From Actinomycetaceae bacterium MB13-C1-2 (GTDB lineage Bacteria; Actinomycetota; Actinomycetes; Actinomycetales; Actinomycetaceae), in assembly GCA_035621235.1 (NCBI GenBank), contig CP141731.1, positions 1,364,001 through 1,428,000 of the forward strand: a DNA stretch of 64,000 bases, read 5' to 3'. Below are positions 36,939-46,253 of the stretch, piece after piece. A program made the position numbers and the translations under genes. The stretch's first letter is position 1, and every line of letters begins with the position of its first letter. The notes under the pieces were generated by a model. The model had not been told where the DNA came from, did not search any database, and saw only the letters and a list, made by a program, of their open reading frames with translations.

Positions 36939-39161
36939 GTGCGCCCCATTAATCCCCGCGGCCAGCGTGCTCTGCGCGCATTTATCGTGAGACACAGTTC
37001 AAAGGCTAGAAACTTGAGTAAAACAACCGCGCCTAATAGTCAGCCAGTTCCAGACAATGCTCCGGGACAGAACCGGGATTCCTCGGCCAGTGGGCGAGCT
37101 GCCACCGAGGAGACTTTGGAGTTTCTTCGCTCCAGGGCAGAAGAACTGAAAACCACGCTTCCGCCGCTAGGAAAGACTCCTCGACGCTGGCTCGGAATCC
37201 TCCAGGCTCCGACCGGGAAAGCCGATCATCTCGGAGAGACTCCATGGGAGTTCCTCAAGGGTGTTGTTCGCACGTGCCGCAAGCCCATCGTCTTTCAGAC
37301 CACTATGTTGACCATCAACGCCATTGCGGCCACATTCCTAAATGTGGTCGTTGGGCGGGCGGTAGACGCGGGCATCGACAGCGGACTCAACATTCACGTC
37401 TGGCAGTGGGTCGGAGTGTTTGCCCTGCTTGTCATTGTCCTCGCGGTCACAAACGGCCTGAACCAGGTAGCGGAGATCTCCGCTTGGCTTAGGGGAGCTC
37501 TTGGTGCTTCGCGTACTGTCGCCCATCGCGTCGCTCGTGCTGGACGGTCAGCCAAACAGGATAAGCCCGCCGGTGACGTTGTTACCGCGATCCTCAACGA
37601 TTCAGACCACCTCGGTGCTTTCGTCGTGTTTGTCTCGGAGGTCATTGCCGCCCTGGTCTCATTCGTGGCTGTCGCGGTGATCATGTTGACGATTTCGCCC
37701 AGGCTGGGACTGGTAATAATCATCGGCTTCCCGCTAGCGATTTTGGCTGTCACGGCTCTTGCCGGCCCGATTCAAAGAAAGTTGGCTGTCCAACGCGAGG
37801 AGCAGGGCAAGCTCACCACCATCTCCACGGATGCGGTCGTGGGTCTGCGTGTTCTGCGAGGAATCGGGGGCGAGGACTACTACAACGCTCGCTACAAGGA
37901 ACAGTCAGGAAGGGTCAAAGCGGCTGCGATTCGGGTTGCTTCAAACCAGGCGCTTCTCGCGGTCATGCGGTCCTCGGTTCCGATGCTGTTCCTGGCGGTC
38001 GTGGCAGGTTTTGGATCAATGATGGTGTTCGAGGGTGAGATGACCCCCGGAGACCTGCTGACCTTTGCCGGACTAACTGCCTTCCTCGCGAACCCACTGA
38101 ATGTTGCTGCGTGGGCCGCGCAGATCGGCACGCGGGCCTGGGTTGGGGTAAAGAAGCTGGCGGAGTTCAACGCGCTACAACCTCCCGTCGGTAGCACCTA
38201 TGCCGAGGACAACGCGGCCACTGATGCCAAGGAAGTAAACCGGATATTTACTGAGGCTGCGCAGCAGGTAGTTCAGGCGACCGGGGAGGCTTTGCCCACT
38301 GCGGGGGACGCGGGTTCGGTCATCTCGGAGCAACTTGGAACGCTGCCAATCGAAGACTCAGATTCGGGCATCGCCATCCGACCGCGGGTGCTCACCGCTC
38401 TGGTCGCGCCCTCGCCCGATACCTCGGCCGAGGTCGCCAAGAGGATGGCTCGCATCGACGATAAATACGAGGCTAAGGCGGGTGGTGTCGACCTTCGTGC
38501 ACTACCGTTAGAGACCGTCCGGCAAGGAATACTTCTTGCCGAGGCCGATGCACAGCTATTCCGCGGTACCCTCCACTCCGGACTTCGGGCATCAGCGGCG
38601 ACTGATCCGCCATCGCGAGGTGTGACTGAGCTGGTCTACCGAGAGCACCTTGAAGAGGCCGCCCGGCAGGAGGGAACCCTGTTCCGTGCCGACCGCGTCC
38701 CAGACGATCCTCGTTTGGCGCATGCAATGTACGTTGCTGACGCCCCGGACGTTCTTGATTCTTTGGCAGGTGGTATGGCCGGGTGGCTAACTGAGAGGGG
38801 AAGGAACCTCTCGGGAGGACAGCGGCAGCGCGTTGCACTCGCCCGCGCCGTCTACGCAGATGCTCCGGTTCTGATTGCGATTGAGCCGACCTCGGCAGTT
38901 GACTCGCACACAGAAGAGCGGATTTCCTCGCGCATCCGTGATGAGAGGCAGGGGAAGACGACTGTCGTCGTGACCGCCTCTCCGCTGTGGCTCGAAAAGT
39001 GCGATGAGATTGTCGTGATGGACGAGGAGGGGCGGGAGGTCGCTCGCGGAAGCCATTCCGAACTGCGCCGCGCCGCAGAAGCCGGTGACGCCGGAGCCCA
39101 GTTATACCGAAGAATCGTTCAACGAGAGGCGGGTGAAGAGCATGAAGCTCCCCGTAGCTAG
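36939..39161 (+). CDS. ABC exporter half-transporter with degenerate nucleotide-binding site
   Basis: First subunit of a heterodimeric type IV ABC exporter. The 740-residue frame has an N-terminal hydrophilic stretch, six membrane segments between about residues 115 and 400, then a nucleotide-binding domain. Walker A is lost (LVAPSPDTSAEV where a GxxGxGKS/T loop is expected), Walker B is altered to VLIAIEPTS, with Glu directly before PTS but no Asp, and the switch His is missing in VVVTASPLWL. The signature LSGGQRQRVALARA at residues 624-637 is perfect. A TTG at 37014 (LSKTTAPN) may be the real start. It overlaps the partner gene by 20 bases. The substrate is unknown; drug or lipid export is typical. 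Confidence 0.87.
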   Translation: MRPINPRGQRALRAFIVRHSSKARNLSKTTAPNSQPVPDNAPGQNRDSSASGRAATEETLEFLRSRAEELKTTLPPLGKTPRRWLGILQAPTGKADHLGETPWEFLKGVVRTCRKPIVFQTTMLTINAIAATFLNVVVGRAVDAGIDSGLNIHVWQWVGVFALLVIVLAVTNGLNQVAEISAWLRGALGASRTVAHRVARAGRSAKQDKPAGDVVTAILNDSDHLGAFVVFVSEVIAALVSFVAVAVIMLTISPRLGLVIIIGFPLAILAVTALAGPIQRKLAVQREEQGKLTTISTDAVVGLRVLRGIGGEDYYNARYKEQSGRVKAAAIRVASNQALLAVMRSSVPMLFLAVVAGFGSMMVFEGEMTPGDLLTFAGLTAFLANPLNVAAWAAQIGTRAWVGVKKLAEFNALQPPVGSTYAEDNAATDAKEVNRIFTEAAQQVVQATGEALPTAGDAGSVISEQLGTLPIEDSDSGIAIRPRVLTALVAPSPDTSAEVAKRMARIDDKYEAKAGGVDLRALPLETVRQGILLAEADAQLFRGTLHSGLRASAATDPPSRGVTELVYREHLEEAARQEGTLFRADRVPDDPRLAHAMYVADAPDVLDSLAGGMAGWLTERGRNLSGGQRQRVALARAVYADAPVLIAIEPTSAVDSHTEERISSRIRDERQGKTTVVVTASPLWLEKCDEIVVMDEEGREVARGSHSELRRAAEAGDAGAQLYRRIVQREAGEEHEAPRS

Positions 39162-40875
39162 TGGCCGCCAAATCCTGGCGCAACTTGCCCTCATCATCCG
39201 CCACCACAAGGGAATTTTCACGCTCGTGGTTCTGTTACAGGTCGGTTCGGCCCTTACCGGAGTCGGGATTCCGTGGATCGTCAACTTTGCGCTTCGACGC
39301 ATCAATGAGGGCACGACCGCAAAGGTGATTGGCAACCTGATTGTTGTTGCTCTGGTCCTGGTGATAGTTGGAGCGATCCTGGCATACCTGGCCGAGTACT
39401 TCTCAAAGATCATGGGTGAGAGGATCTTCGCTCAGTTGCGCGAATCATTGGTGGACGAGGTGACGCACCTCCCGCTTTCGACCGTTGAGGAAGCAGGAAC
39501 AGGTGATCTGCTCGGGCGCACTACTCGTGACGTTGAGCAGGTTCAGTTCATGGTGCGGAACGGTATCAGCGCCATACTCATCCTGAGCACCACGATCGTT
39601 GTCACGATCGGCGCCGCAGTGATCATGTCGCCGATTCTGTCCCTCGCAATGTTCCTTCCTTACATTCCGGTCTATCTGGTAATGCGCTGGTACCTACCTA
39701 GGACTATTCCTGCCTATCGGGCTCAGGCCAGTGCTTGGGCCCGGATGTCCGGGACCATCACCGAGACCATCGAGAACGCCGAGACCGTTGATGCTCTGAA
39801 CCTTGAGTCGCTTCGGAACCGTCGGATCGATGAGGCGATTCGCGAGGTCTGGCGCCTTGAGCGCTATACCGCCTGGCAGCGAATGTTCTTGATGTTAGGT
39901 CTTGAGGCCGCTGTCAATCTTCCGGTGATCGTGGTTCTCCTGTTCGGGGCACACCTCATGGGTCAGGGTGTTGTCATGGACGCGCAGGTCGTTGGTGTTG
40001 CCCTGTTCGCCTTGCAGATTCGCGGTCCGATCTGGAACTTCACCTTCTGGATTGACGAGATGCAATCGGCGCAGGCCGCCCTCTCACGTATCTTCGGTGT
40101 CTTCCTTGTCGATGATGATCGCGAGCCAACCGGTGAGCATCCGACATCCAGCGAGATGATTGCTCAGGATGTCCGGTACGCGTACCGGACTGGTAGGGAT
40201 GTGCTTCATGGGGTGAACCTTGACCTGGTTCCCGGTGAGACTCTGGCGATGGTTGGTCCATCTGGTGCAGGCAAGTCGACCTTTGGGCGAATGATCGCGG
40301 GAATTCACCCTCCGACCGGCGGCTCCGTCAAGGTTGGTGGAGTGAACCTGGTCGATCTCACGGAGGAGGAACTTCAGCGTCAGGTCATTCTGGTTTCTCA
40401 AGAGCATCACGTCTTTGTAGGAACCATCGCGGACAACATGCGACTGGCGAAAGAGGACTCCACCGATCAGCAGATGAACGCGGCATTGGCGGCGGTTGGG
40501 GCTTCATCGTGGGTTGATGACCTTCCAAAGGGACTGGAGACCGAGGTCGGTGCCGGTGGTCTGGCTCTGTCTCCGGCGCAGGCTCAGCAGCTAGCACTAG
40601 CTCGAATCGTCTTGATGGACCCGCACACACTGGTGCTTGATGAGGCCACTTCGCTAATGGATCCAACTGCTGCGCGCTCGCTCGAGCGTTCCTTGGCTAA
40701 GGTTCTCGATGGGCGGACCGTGGTGGCAATCGCGCACCGCCTCTACACCGCCCAGGACGCCGACAGAGTTGCAGTCATGATCGACGGCAACCTGGCGGAG
40801 CTCGGCAGTCACGATGAACTGGTTGACTGCGGCGGCGAGTACGCCTCGCTGTGGGAGTCTTGGCAGAAGAACTAG
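39142..40875 (+). CDS. ABC exporter half-transporter with intact Walker motifs
   Basis: Second subunit of the heterodimeric exporter. From ATG 39142 it has 577 residues: six membrane segments (LALIIRHHKGIFTLVVLLQV onwards) and a C-terminal ATPase. Walker A is intact (VGPSGAGKSTFGRM), as are the Q-loop (VILVSQEHHVFVGTI), Walker B with catalytic Glu (TLVLDEATS) and the switch His (VVAIAHRL). The signature is degenerate: LSPAQAQQLALARI instead of LSGGQ. It therefore complements the upstream subunit, which has the reverse defects. A GTG at 39133 is an alternative start. A large hairpin block begins at its stop codon. Confidence 0.92.
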   Translation: MKLPVASGRQILAQLALIIRHHKGIFTLVVLLQVGSALTGVGIPWIVNFALRRINEGTTAKVIGNLIVVALVLVIVGAILAYLAEYFSKIMGERIFAQLRESLVDEVTHLPLSTVEEAGTGDLLGRTTRDVEQVQFMVRNGISAILILSTTIVVTIGAAVIMSPILSLAMFLPYIPVYLVMRWYLPRTIPAYRAQASAWARMSGTITETIENAETVDALNLESLRNRRIDEAIREVWRLERYTAWQRMFLMLGLEAAVNLPVIVVLLFGAHLMGQGVVMDAQVVGVALFALQIRGPIWNFTFWIDEMQSAQAALSRIFGVFLVDDDREPTGEHPTSSEMIAQDVRYAYRTGRDVLHGVNLDLVPGETLAMVGPSGAGKSTFGRMIAGIHPPTGGSVKVGGVNLVDLTEEELQRQVILVSQEHHVFVGTIADNMRLAKEDSTDQQMNAALAAVGASSWVDDLPKGLETEVGAGGLALSPAQAQQLALARIVLMDPHTLVLDEATSLMDPTAARSLERSLAKVLDGRTVVAIAHRLYTAQDADRVAVMIDGNLAELGSHDELVDCGGEYASLWESWQKN

Positions 40876-41115
40876 TGTCGCCGCGTCGCCGGGTCGCTCG
40901 CCTAGATCGCGTGGCGAGTCGAAGCATTGCGAGGCAAGGAAGTGAAAGCTTGACGGGGCAAGTCAAGCGAGAGCGCCGCCGAGAGGTGCTATCCCTCTGT
41001 GCGTGATAGGGAGCGACCCGGCGACACGAGACACTAGGGTGTGTGCCCCAATCCCTGCTTGCTGTAGCGACTGGGGCATCCTCGGCTGAGCGCAGATTTA
41101 GGAGACACACCCTAG
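40872..41115 (+). other. Nested multi-hairpin block between exporter and aminotransferase
   Basis: Structure I: CTAGTGTC plus GTCGCCGGGTCGCTC (40872-40899) is inverted at 41011-41037, 23 paired bases with one internal loop, enclosing a 7-bp hairpin GCTTGAC/GTCAAGC (40948-40968). Structure II: CTAGGGTGTGT (41034-41044) is perfectly inverted at 41105-41115 and encloses TGCCCCA/TGGGGCA (41044-41050, 41072-41078). The two share the CTAG at 41034-41037. The block is non-coding and ends 54 bases before the aminotransferase. It may be a terminator complex, a structured leader RNA or a small non-autonomous element. Confidence 0.7.
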
Positions 41116-41169
41116 GCACTAGAATCGTCCCGAGTCCGGGTTGGTCCCGGGCCCGGGAAGATTACTAAA

Positions 41170-42414
41170 ATGCGCAGATTCACCCAGGCAAAGAAACTGA
41201 AGAACGTCAGGTACGACGTTCGCGGACCGATTCTGGAAGAAGCCGAGCGTCTTGAGGCTCAGGGACATCGAATCCTCAAGCTCAACATCGGTAATCCGGC
41301 CCCGTTTGGCTTTGAGGCACCCGCAGCTATCCAGGCCGATGTTATGCAGAACCTTCCCCACGCCCAGGGTTACTCTGATTCGAAGGGAATCTACTCAGCC
41401 CGGACCGCGATCGCCCAGTATTACCAGAGTCACGGACTTAAGGACGCGCACGTCGATGATATATATGTCGGCAACGGGGTCTCTGAACTCATCTCGATGA
41501 GCCTACAGACCTTCGTTGACCCCGGTAACGAGATTTTGGTTCCGGCCCCCGACTACCCGCTGTGGACAGGTGCCGTCACCATGGCCGGCGGCACTCCGGT
41601 TCACTATCTGTGTGACGAGTCCAACGGGTGGGCTCCCGATCTGGAGGACATCGAGTCCAAGATAACCGACAACACATACGGTCTGGTTCTAATCAACCCC
41701 AATAATCCGACCGGAGCGGTCTATTCAGAAGAGATCGTCAAGGGTCTAGTTGATATCGCACGCCGCCACGACCTGGTCCTGTTTTCCGACGAGATCTACG
41801 AGAAGATCTTGTTCAACGGCGCCAAACATCATCACACCGCCACCTACGCTGGCGATGATGTACTCTGCCTGACCTTTTCGGGCCTTTCAAAGGCCTACCG
41901 GGTCTGTGGCTACCGCTCCGGGTGGATGCTAATCACCGGGCCGAAGTATCGCGCGACAGACTTCATCGAGGGCCTGACACTCATGGCCAACATGCGAATG
42001 TGTGCGAACGTTCCGGCTCAGCATGCGATTCAGACGGCTCTGGGCGGGTATCAGTCGATTGACGAGTACATAGTCCCCGGTGGCCGATTTTACGAGCAGG
42101 CGATGCTGGCGGACAGGTTGCTGAACGAGATTCCCGGGGTTACTTCGATTCGTCCAGAAGGTGCTCTCTACTGCTTCCCGCGTCTGGACCCGGAGGTCTA
42201 TCCAATCGAGGATGACCAGCAGTTCGTTATCGAGTTGTTGCGTGCCAAGCACATTCTGGTCACCCATGGAACGGGTTTCAATTGGCCGAATCCCGACCAT
42301 TTTCGATTGGTGACGCTCCCCAATGTTGAGATGCTTGAAGAGGCAATTGGGCGAATGTCCGAGTTCTTTGGCGAGTACCGGGACAAGCATGCCGCATACA
42401 GCGGCAGACGTTGA
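41170..42414 (+). CDS. alaA: PLP-dependent aminotransferase, AlaA-like
   Basis: Probably glutamate-pyruvate (alanine) aminotransferase, a fold-type I PLP enzyme. The 414-residue protein begins MRRFTQAKKLKNVRYDVRGP, typical of the AlaA/AlaT group. It shows LKLNIGNPAPFGFEAP, the YSDSKGIYSARTAI loop, LINPNNPTGAVYS, and the Schiff-base Lys in TFSGLSKAYRVCGYRSGW. The C-terminal region FVIELLRAKHILVTHGTGFN is also characteristic. It stands upstream of guaA with a 35-base gap. Exact amino-group specificity is inferred from family resemblance. Confidence 0.88.
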   Translation: MRRFTQAKKLKNVRYDVRGPILEEAERLEAQGHRILKLNIGNPAPFGFEAPAAIQADVMQNLPHAQGYSDSKGIYSARTAIAQYYQSHGLKDAHVDDIYVGNGVSELISMSLQTFVDPGNEILVPAPDYPLWTGAVTMAGGTPVHYLCDESNGWAPDLEDIESKITDNTYGLVLINPNNPTGAVYSEEIVKGLVDIARRHDLVLFSDEIYEKILFNGAKHHHTATYAGDDVLCLTFSGLSKAYRVCGYRSGWMLITGPKYRATDFIEGLTLMANMRMCANVPAQHAIQTALGGYQSIDEYIVPGGRFYEQAMLADRLLNEIPGVTSIRPEGALYCFPRLDPEVYPIEDDQQFVIELLRAKHILVTHGTGFNWPNPDHFRLVTLPNVEMLEEAIGRMSEFFGEYRDKHAAYSGRR

Positions 42415-42449
42415 TCTCGACCTGCTTCGATGGCGGATAGAATGGGACC

Positions 42450-44024
42450 GTGACTTCTACTCCATCCCCAGTTCTTGTCGTGGACTTTGGCGCCCAATAC
42501 GCTCAACTCATCGCCCGGAGGGTTCGCGAGGCAGGTTTCTATTCTGAGGTTGTTCCGCACTCGCTTGGCACGGAGGCGATCCTGGCGAAGAATCCGGCTG
42601 CGGTGATCCTCTCCGGTGGACCGTCGTCTGTCTGGGAGGAGGGCGCTCCTCGCACTGACGTAGCGGCGTTCGTTGGCAGGGTTCCGATCCTTGGCATTTG
42701 TTACGGTTGTCAGCTGATCGCTCAAGAGCTCGGTGGCACGGTTCGCCAGACGGATGTCCGCGAGTTCGGCTCAACAGAGCTTCGGCGGGTGGCCGAGGTT
42801 CCCTCGGTGCTACTAGAGGGAACTCCCGACTTGCAGAGCGTCTGGATGAGTCACACTGACCGGATTGAGGGCGTGCCCTCAGGCTTCACCGTGACGTCCG
42901 CGACCGAAAAGGCACCCGTCGCATCAATCGAGGACCCCGAGCACAGGATTTACGGCATTCAGTGGCACCCCGAGGTGAAGCACAGCGACTATGGGCAGAA
43001 GCTACTTGAGAATTTTCTGCGAGATGGCGCGGGACTCACTCCAACCTGGAACACCGAGAATATTGCGCATGATTTGATTGAACAGGTCAGTGAACAAGTT
43101 GGTGATGGACGGGTTCTCTGTGCTCTTTCCGGCGGGGTTGATTCGTCGGTTGCTGCCGCTCTCATTCATCGTGCCATTGGGGATCGCCTTACCTGCGTTT
43201 TTGTCGATCACGGACTGTTGCGCGCGGGGGAGCGCGAGCAAGTCGAGCGTGATTACGCGGGAAATCTCGGGATTCGGTTGGTTGTCATCGACGCTTCCGA
43301 CCGGTTCCTCGATGCGTTGGCGGGGGTTACCGATCCTGAGGCCAAACGGAAGATCATCGGAACTGAGTTCATTAGGGTATTCGAAGAGGCTGCGTCCGAT
43401 CTGGTGGCCGAGGCCGCCTCTGAGGGCGCCACGATTGATTTCCTTGCTCAGGGCACGCTGTACCCCGATGTGGTTGAGTCTGGTGGCGGTGCTGGCACCG
43501 CAAACATCAAGAGTCACCACAATGTCGGTGGACTGCCTGAGGATCTCGAGTTCAAACTAGTTGAGCCCCTTCGACTGCTGTTCAAGGATGAGGTCCGTGA
43601 GTTGGGTCGAGTCCTAGACGTTCCCGAAGTTATCGTTTCCCGCCAGCCGTTCCCGGGCCCGGGGCTCGGAGTTCGCGTTGTTGGGGAACTGACCCGTGAG
43701 AATCTTGCGACTCTGCGAGCCGCCGACCTGATCGTTCGTGAGGAACTTACCGCGGCGGGCCTAGATAGCGAAATCTGGCAGTGCCCGGTGGTACTACTGG
43801 CCGATGTTCGTTCCGTCGGAGTCCAGGGAGACGGACGAACCTATGGTCACCCCATTGTTCTGCGACCGGTTACCTCTGAGGACGCAATGACTGCTGACTG
43901 GGTCCGACTGCCTTACGATCTGCTTGCCAAGATTTCGAATCGGATAACTAATGAGGTTCCCGAGGTCAATCGTGTGGTCTTGGACGTGACGTCCAAACCC
44001 CCGGGGACTATCGAGTGGGAGTAG
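42450..44024 (+). CDS. guaA: GMP synthase (glutamine-hydrolysing)
   Basis: Converts XMP to GMP using glutamine and ATP. The 524-residue protein starts at GTG and has the class I amidotransferase domain with the nucleophilic Cys in [15 protein letters not shown] and the His-Glu pair in [12 protein letters not shown]. The synthetase domain carries the PP-loop [18 protein letters not shown] and the C-terminal dimerisation domain [16 protein letters not shown] with the conserved ending KPPGTIEWE. It acts after GuaB. Its gene is followed by tatD after nine bases, probably co-transcribed. Confidence 0.98.
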   Translation: MTSTPSPVLVVDFGAQYAQLIARRVREAGFYSEVVPHSLGTEAILAKNPAAVILSGGPSSVWEEGAPRTDVAAFVGRVPILGICYGCQLIAQELGGTVRQTDVREFGSTELRRVAEVPSVLLEGTPDLQSVWMSHTDRIEGVPSGFTVTSATEKAPVASIEDPEHRIYGIQWHPEVKHSDYGQKLLENFLRDGAGLTPTWNTENIAHDLIEQVSEQVGDGRVLCALSGGVDSSVAAALIHRAIGDRLTCVFVDHGLLRAGEREQVERDYAGNLGIRLVVIDASDRFLDALAGVTDPEAKRKIIGTEFIRVFEEAASDLVAEAASEGATIDFLAQGTLYPDVVESGGGAGTANIKSHHNVGGLPEDLEFKLVEPLRLLFKDEVRELGRVLDVPEVIVSRQPFPGPGLGVRVVGELTRENLATLRAADLIVREELTAAGLDSEIWQCPVVLLADVRSVGVQGDGRTYGHPIVLRPVTSEDAMTADWVRLPYDLLAKISNRITNEVPEVNRVVLDVTSKPPGTIEWE

Positions 44025-44033
44025 GACCCTTCT

Positions 44034-44942
44034 ATGGGAAAGAAGAGTCGCGAATGGCCGCCACTTGGGGAGGTCCTGCCTGCAGAGGTGATGGACAACC
44101 ATACCCACCTCCCGGTGCACGAGGGAGAAATTCCGAACGCCCAAGGCTTCAAAATGCCGCTCGAGCAGCAGCTCAACAGTGCCGAGCAGGTTGGAGTGAG
44201 TCGGCTGATTACGGTCGGGTGTTCCCTCCCAGACATTGATCCAACGCTCGCTCTTGCACGTGAGTGGCCACAGGTTAAGGCCGCAATCGCGATTCATCCG
44301 AACGAGGCCGCGCTCCACGCAGGTTTTACCCAGAAGTCTCCCGATGGATTTGAACACGAGCTTGAGGATCGCCATATCCCCTTGGTTGCTGCCCTGGAGC
44401 GTGTTTCCGAGTCTCTTGGTGACCCTGAGGTGGTCGCCGTCGGAGAGACCGGGCTCGACTACTTCCGAACCGGTCCAGAAGGACGTGAAGCACAACGGGA
44501 GTCTTTCGAGATTCACCTAGAGATGGCACGAGAACACGGACTACCTCTTCAAATTCATGATCGTGAAGCTCACGCGGATACCCTCGCGGTGTTACACGGA
44601 GCTGCCTGGTCAGGCCAGCAGATTGTGTTCCACTGTTTCTCCGGTGACGAAGCGATGGCGAAGGAACTGGCAAAGAACGACTGGTATGCCTCATTCGGCG
44701 GTTCCTTAACGTACCCGGCAAATAGCGAGTTGCGCGAAGCGTTGAGAACGATGCCGCGGGAGTTAGTTCTTGTCGAAACGGATGCCCCGTATCTGACGCC
44801 CGTTCCCTATCGCGGGTGTCCGAACGCCTCGTACGTAATGCCCTACACAGTGCGTGCCATAGCGGAACTGTGGGACGAAAGTGTAGAACAGACCTGTCAT
44901 ATCCTGATGCGGAACTCAAGGAATGTCTACGGTACCTGGTGA
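44034..44942 (+). CDS. tatD: TatD family metal-dependent hydrolase
   Basis: A TIM-barrel metallohydrolase of the TatD DNase family. The metal-binding N-terminal motif is MDNHTHLPVH near residue 20; other ligands appear in AVGETGLDYFRTG (Glu), LPLQIHDREAHAD (His), IVFHCFSGD (His) and LVETDAPYLTPVPYRG (Asp). The 302-residue length is slightly above the family norm because of an insertion around residues 30-45. The gene starts nine bases after guaA and ends seven bases before the convergent ROK gene. In many actinobacteria tatD sits just upstream of rsmA-ispE, as here apart from the inserted ROK gene. Confidence 0.93.
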   Translation: MGKKSREWPPLGEVLPAEVMDNHTHLPVHEGEIPNAQGFKMPLEQQLNSAEQVGVSRLITVGCSLPDIDPTLALAREWPQVKAAIAIHPNEAALHAGFTQKSPDGFEHELEDRHIPLVAALERVSESLGDPEVVAVGETGLDYFRTGPEGREAQRESFEIHLEMAREHGLPLQIHDREAHADTLAVLHGAAWSGQQIVFHCFSGDEAMAKELAKNDWYASFGGSLTYPANSELREALRTMPRELVLVETDAPYLTPVPYRGCPNASYVMPYTVRAIAELWDESVEQTCHILMRNSRNVYGTW

Positions 44943-44949
44943 GTTCTGG

Positions 44950-46128
44950 CTAAGATACGCCGAGGAACTTGGACAGAACCAGTGCTGAACAGCCAAGAAA
45001 GACAACGTCTTCACTTCTTGAGCTAGTGCGAACGACCAGGTCCGAATAGTTTCCCGGCAGGGTTCGACGCCTTATCACCTCTGCCGTGACGGAAACCAAG
45101 GTCTCATTGGCGACCTCGGGAGGCCCGGCTATGACGATCTCAGAAAGATCGAGCGCGGCGACCAGAGTTGCAAGATTTACTCCCAAGAGTTTTCCCGCGT
45201 TTCGAAGGATCTGTTCGCGCTCCTCCGCGCTCTTGCCGTCCCAGTGCGACTCTAGGGCCCGGAGAGAAAGCCAGTGTTCCAGGGTGTAGTCGAAATTGTA
45301 GGGAGAATCGAAACCGTCCTCGGTTCCCACCATGACCAGACCGACCTCGCCTGACGAGTCGTTGGTCCCACGAACCAAAGAGCCACCCAACATAATTCCG
45401 GCACCGATACCGTGTCCTATTGTGATCAGCACAAAGTCATCTGGGGCCTCACCGTGTAGATGCTCGCCCATGGCCGCAAGATTTGCGTCGTTGTCGACTA
45501 CAACCGGAATGTTGAACTGCTCTGAGATTAGGGTTTGAAGGGGAACGTCTTTCCAATCGAGATTCTGAGCCAACACCACGGTTCCCTCGGTGTTGACGAT
45601 TCCGGGAGTGCCAATTCCGATTCCGAGAATAGGTCTATCCGCCTCTCCAACCAGTTGGCCGATAAGTGAGCAAAGTAGTCCCACGGCCTCCTCGCCGCTC
45701 TTCCCATCACGGTCAAGGTTTATCCGATGAACTACCTCGGCATCAAGGTCCAGAAGAGCCCCGCGGAAAACGTGGTAGTCAGAGAGATCAATGGCGAGGA
45801 CCAGCTGGGATTTGCGGGCCAGGTCCACCAGAATTGCGGGCTTGCCAGGTCCGGTAACTTCCTGAAGTCCGAGTTCCTCAACGTAGCCCGCCTCCATGAG
45901 TTGAGCAATTAGGTCCGAGATGGTCACTTTCGCCAAGCCCGTCGCTCTAGCGATCTCCGCCCGTGACATCGGACCGTGATGATAAAGAACACGAACAACC
46001 AATGAACGGTTATGCTCGCGGGTATGGCGGGGAAGCGCGCGAGTGTTTTCCATACCGTCAAATGGCGCGACAGACGAGGAGCCGTTCGTAAGCTGTCCGG
46101 TTGAGTTGGTCTTCATCTCTGAACCCAT
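44950..46128 (-). CDS. ROK family transcriptional regulator (NagC/XylR type)
   Basis: A sugar-responsive regulator with an N-terminal winged helix (VRVLYHHGPMSRAEIARATGLAKVTISDLIAQL, written here as two parts: YHHGPMSRAEIARATG and LAKVTISDLIAQL) and a ROK sugar-kinase-like domain. The latter shows VLAIDLSDYHVF, LGIGIGTPGIVNTEG, VVDNDANLAAMGEH and TIGHGIGAGIMLGG. The zinc motif CxCGxxGC usually found after the conserved GE is missing: the sequence reads GEVGLVMVGTEDGFDSP. The 392-residue length is normal. A palindrome just upstream suggests autoregulation. It separates tatD from rsmA and is convergent with tatD. The sugar ligand is unknown. Confidence 0.88.
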   Translation of the reverse strand: MGSEMKTNSTGQLTNGSSSVAPFDGMENTRALPRHTREHNRSLVVRVLYHHGPMSRAEIARATGLAKVTISDLIAQLMEAGYVEELGLQEVTGPGKPAILVDLARKSQLVLAIDLSDYHVFRGALLDLDAEVVHRINLDRDGKSGEEAVGLLCSLIGQLVGEADRPILGIGIGTPGIVNTEGTVVLAQNLDWKDVPLQTLISEQFNIPVVVDNDANLAAMGEHLHGEAPDDFVLITIGHGIGAGIMLGGSLVRGTNDSSGEVGLVMVGTEDGFDSPYNFDYTLEHWLSLRALESHWDGKSAEEREQILRNAGKLLGVNLATLVAALDLSEIVIAGPPEVANETLVSVTAEVIRRRTLPGNYSDLVVRTSSRSEDVVFLGCSALVLSKFLGVS

Positions 46129-46132
46129 GCAT

Positions 46133-46149
46133 TTAGTATGGCCTACTAA
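46133..46149 (+). promoter_or_regulatory. Candidate ROK autoregulatory operator
   Basis: TTAGTA and TACTAA flank TGGCC, a perfect 17-bp inverted repeat four bases before the ROK ATG. A repressor bound there would block its own gene. Confidence 0.55.
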
Positions 46150-46253
46150 CTTATTGTCGGCAACGCAAAAACGCGGAAGTGAAGATAGTTACCGAACTGT
46201 GATCGGCACACTAACCGTAGACTTGCATAGCCGATTGATCACAGGGGGCCAAG

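Noticed and set aside
38473-39207. 244-codon frame antisense to the first ABC subunit
   Set aside because: Arg/Pro/His-rich composition with no domain, entirely opposite a real gene.
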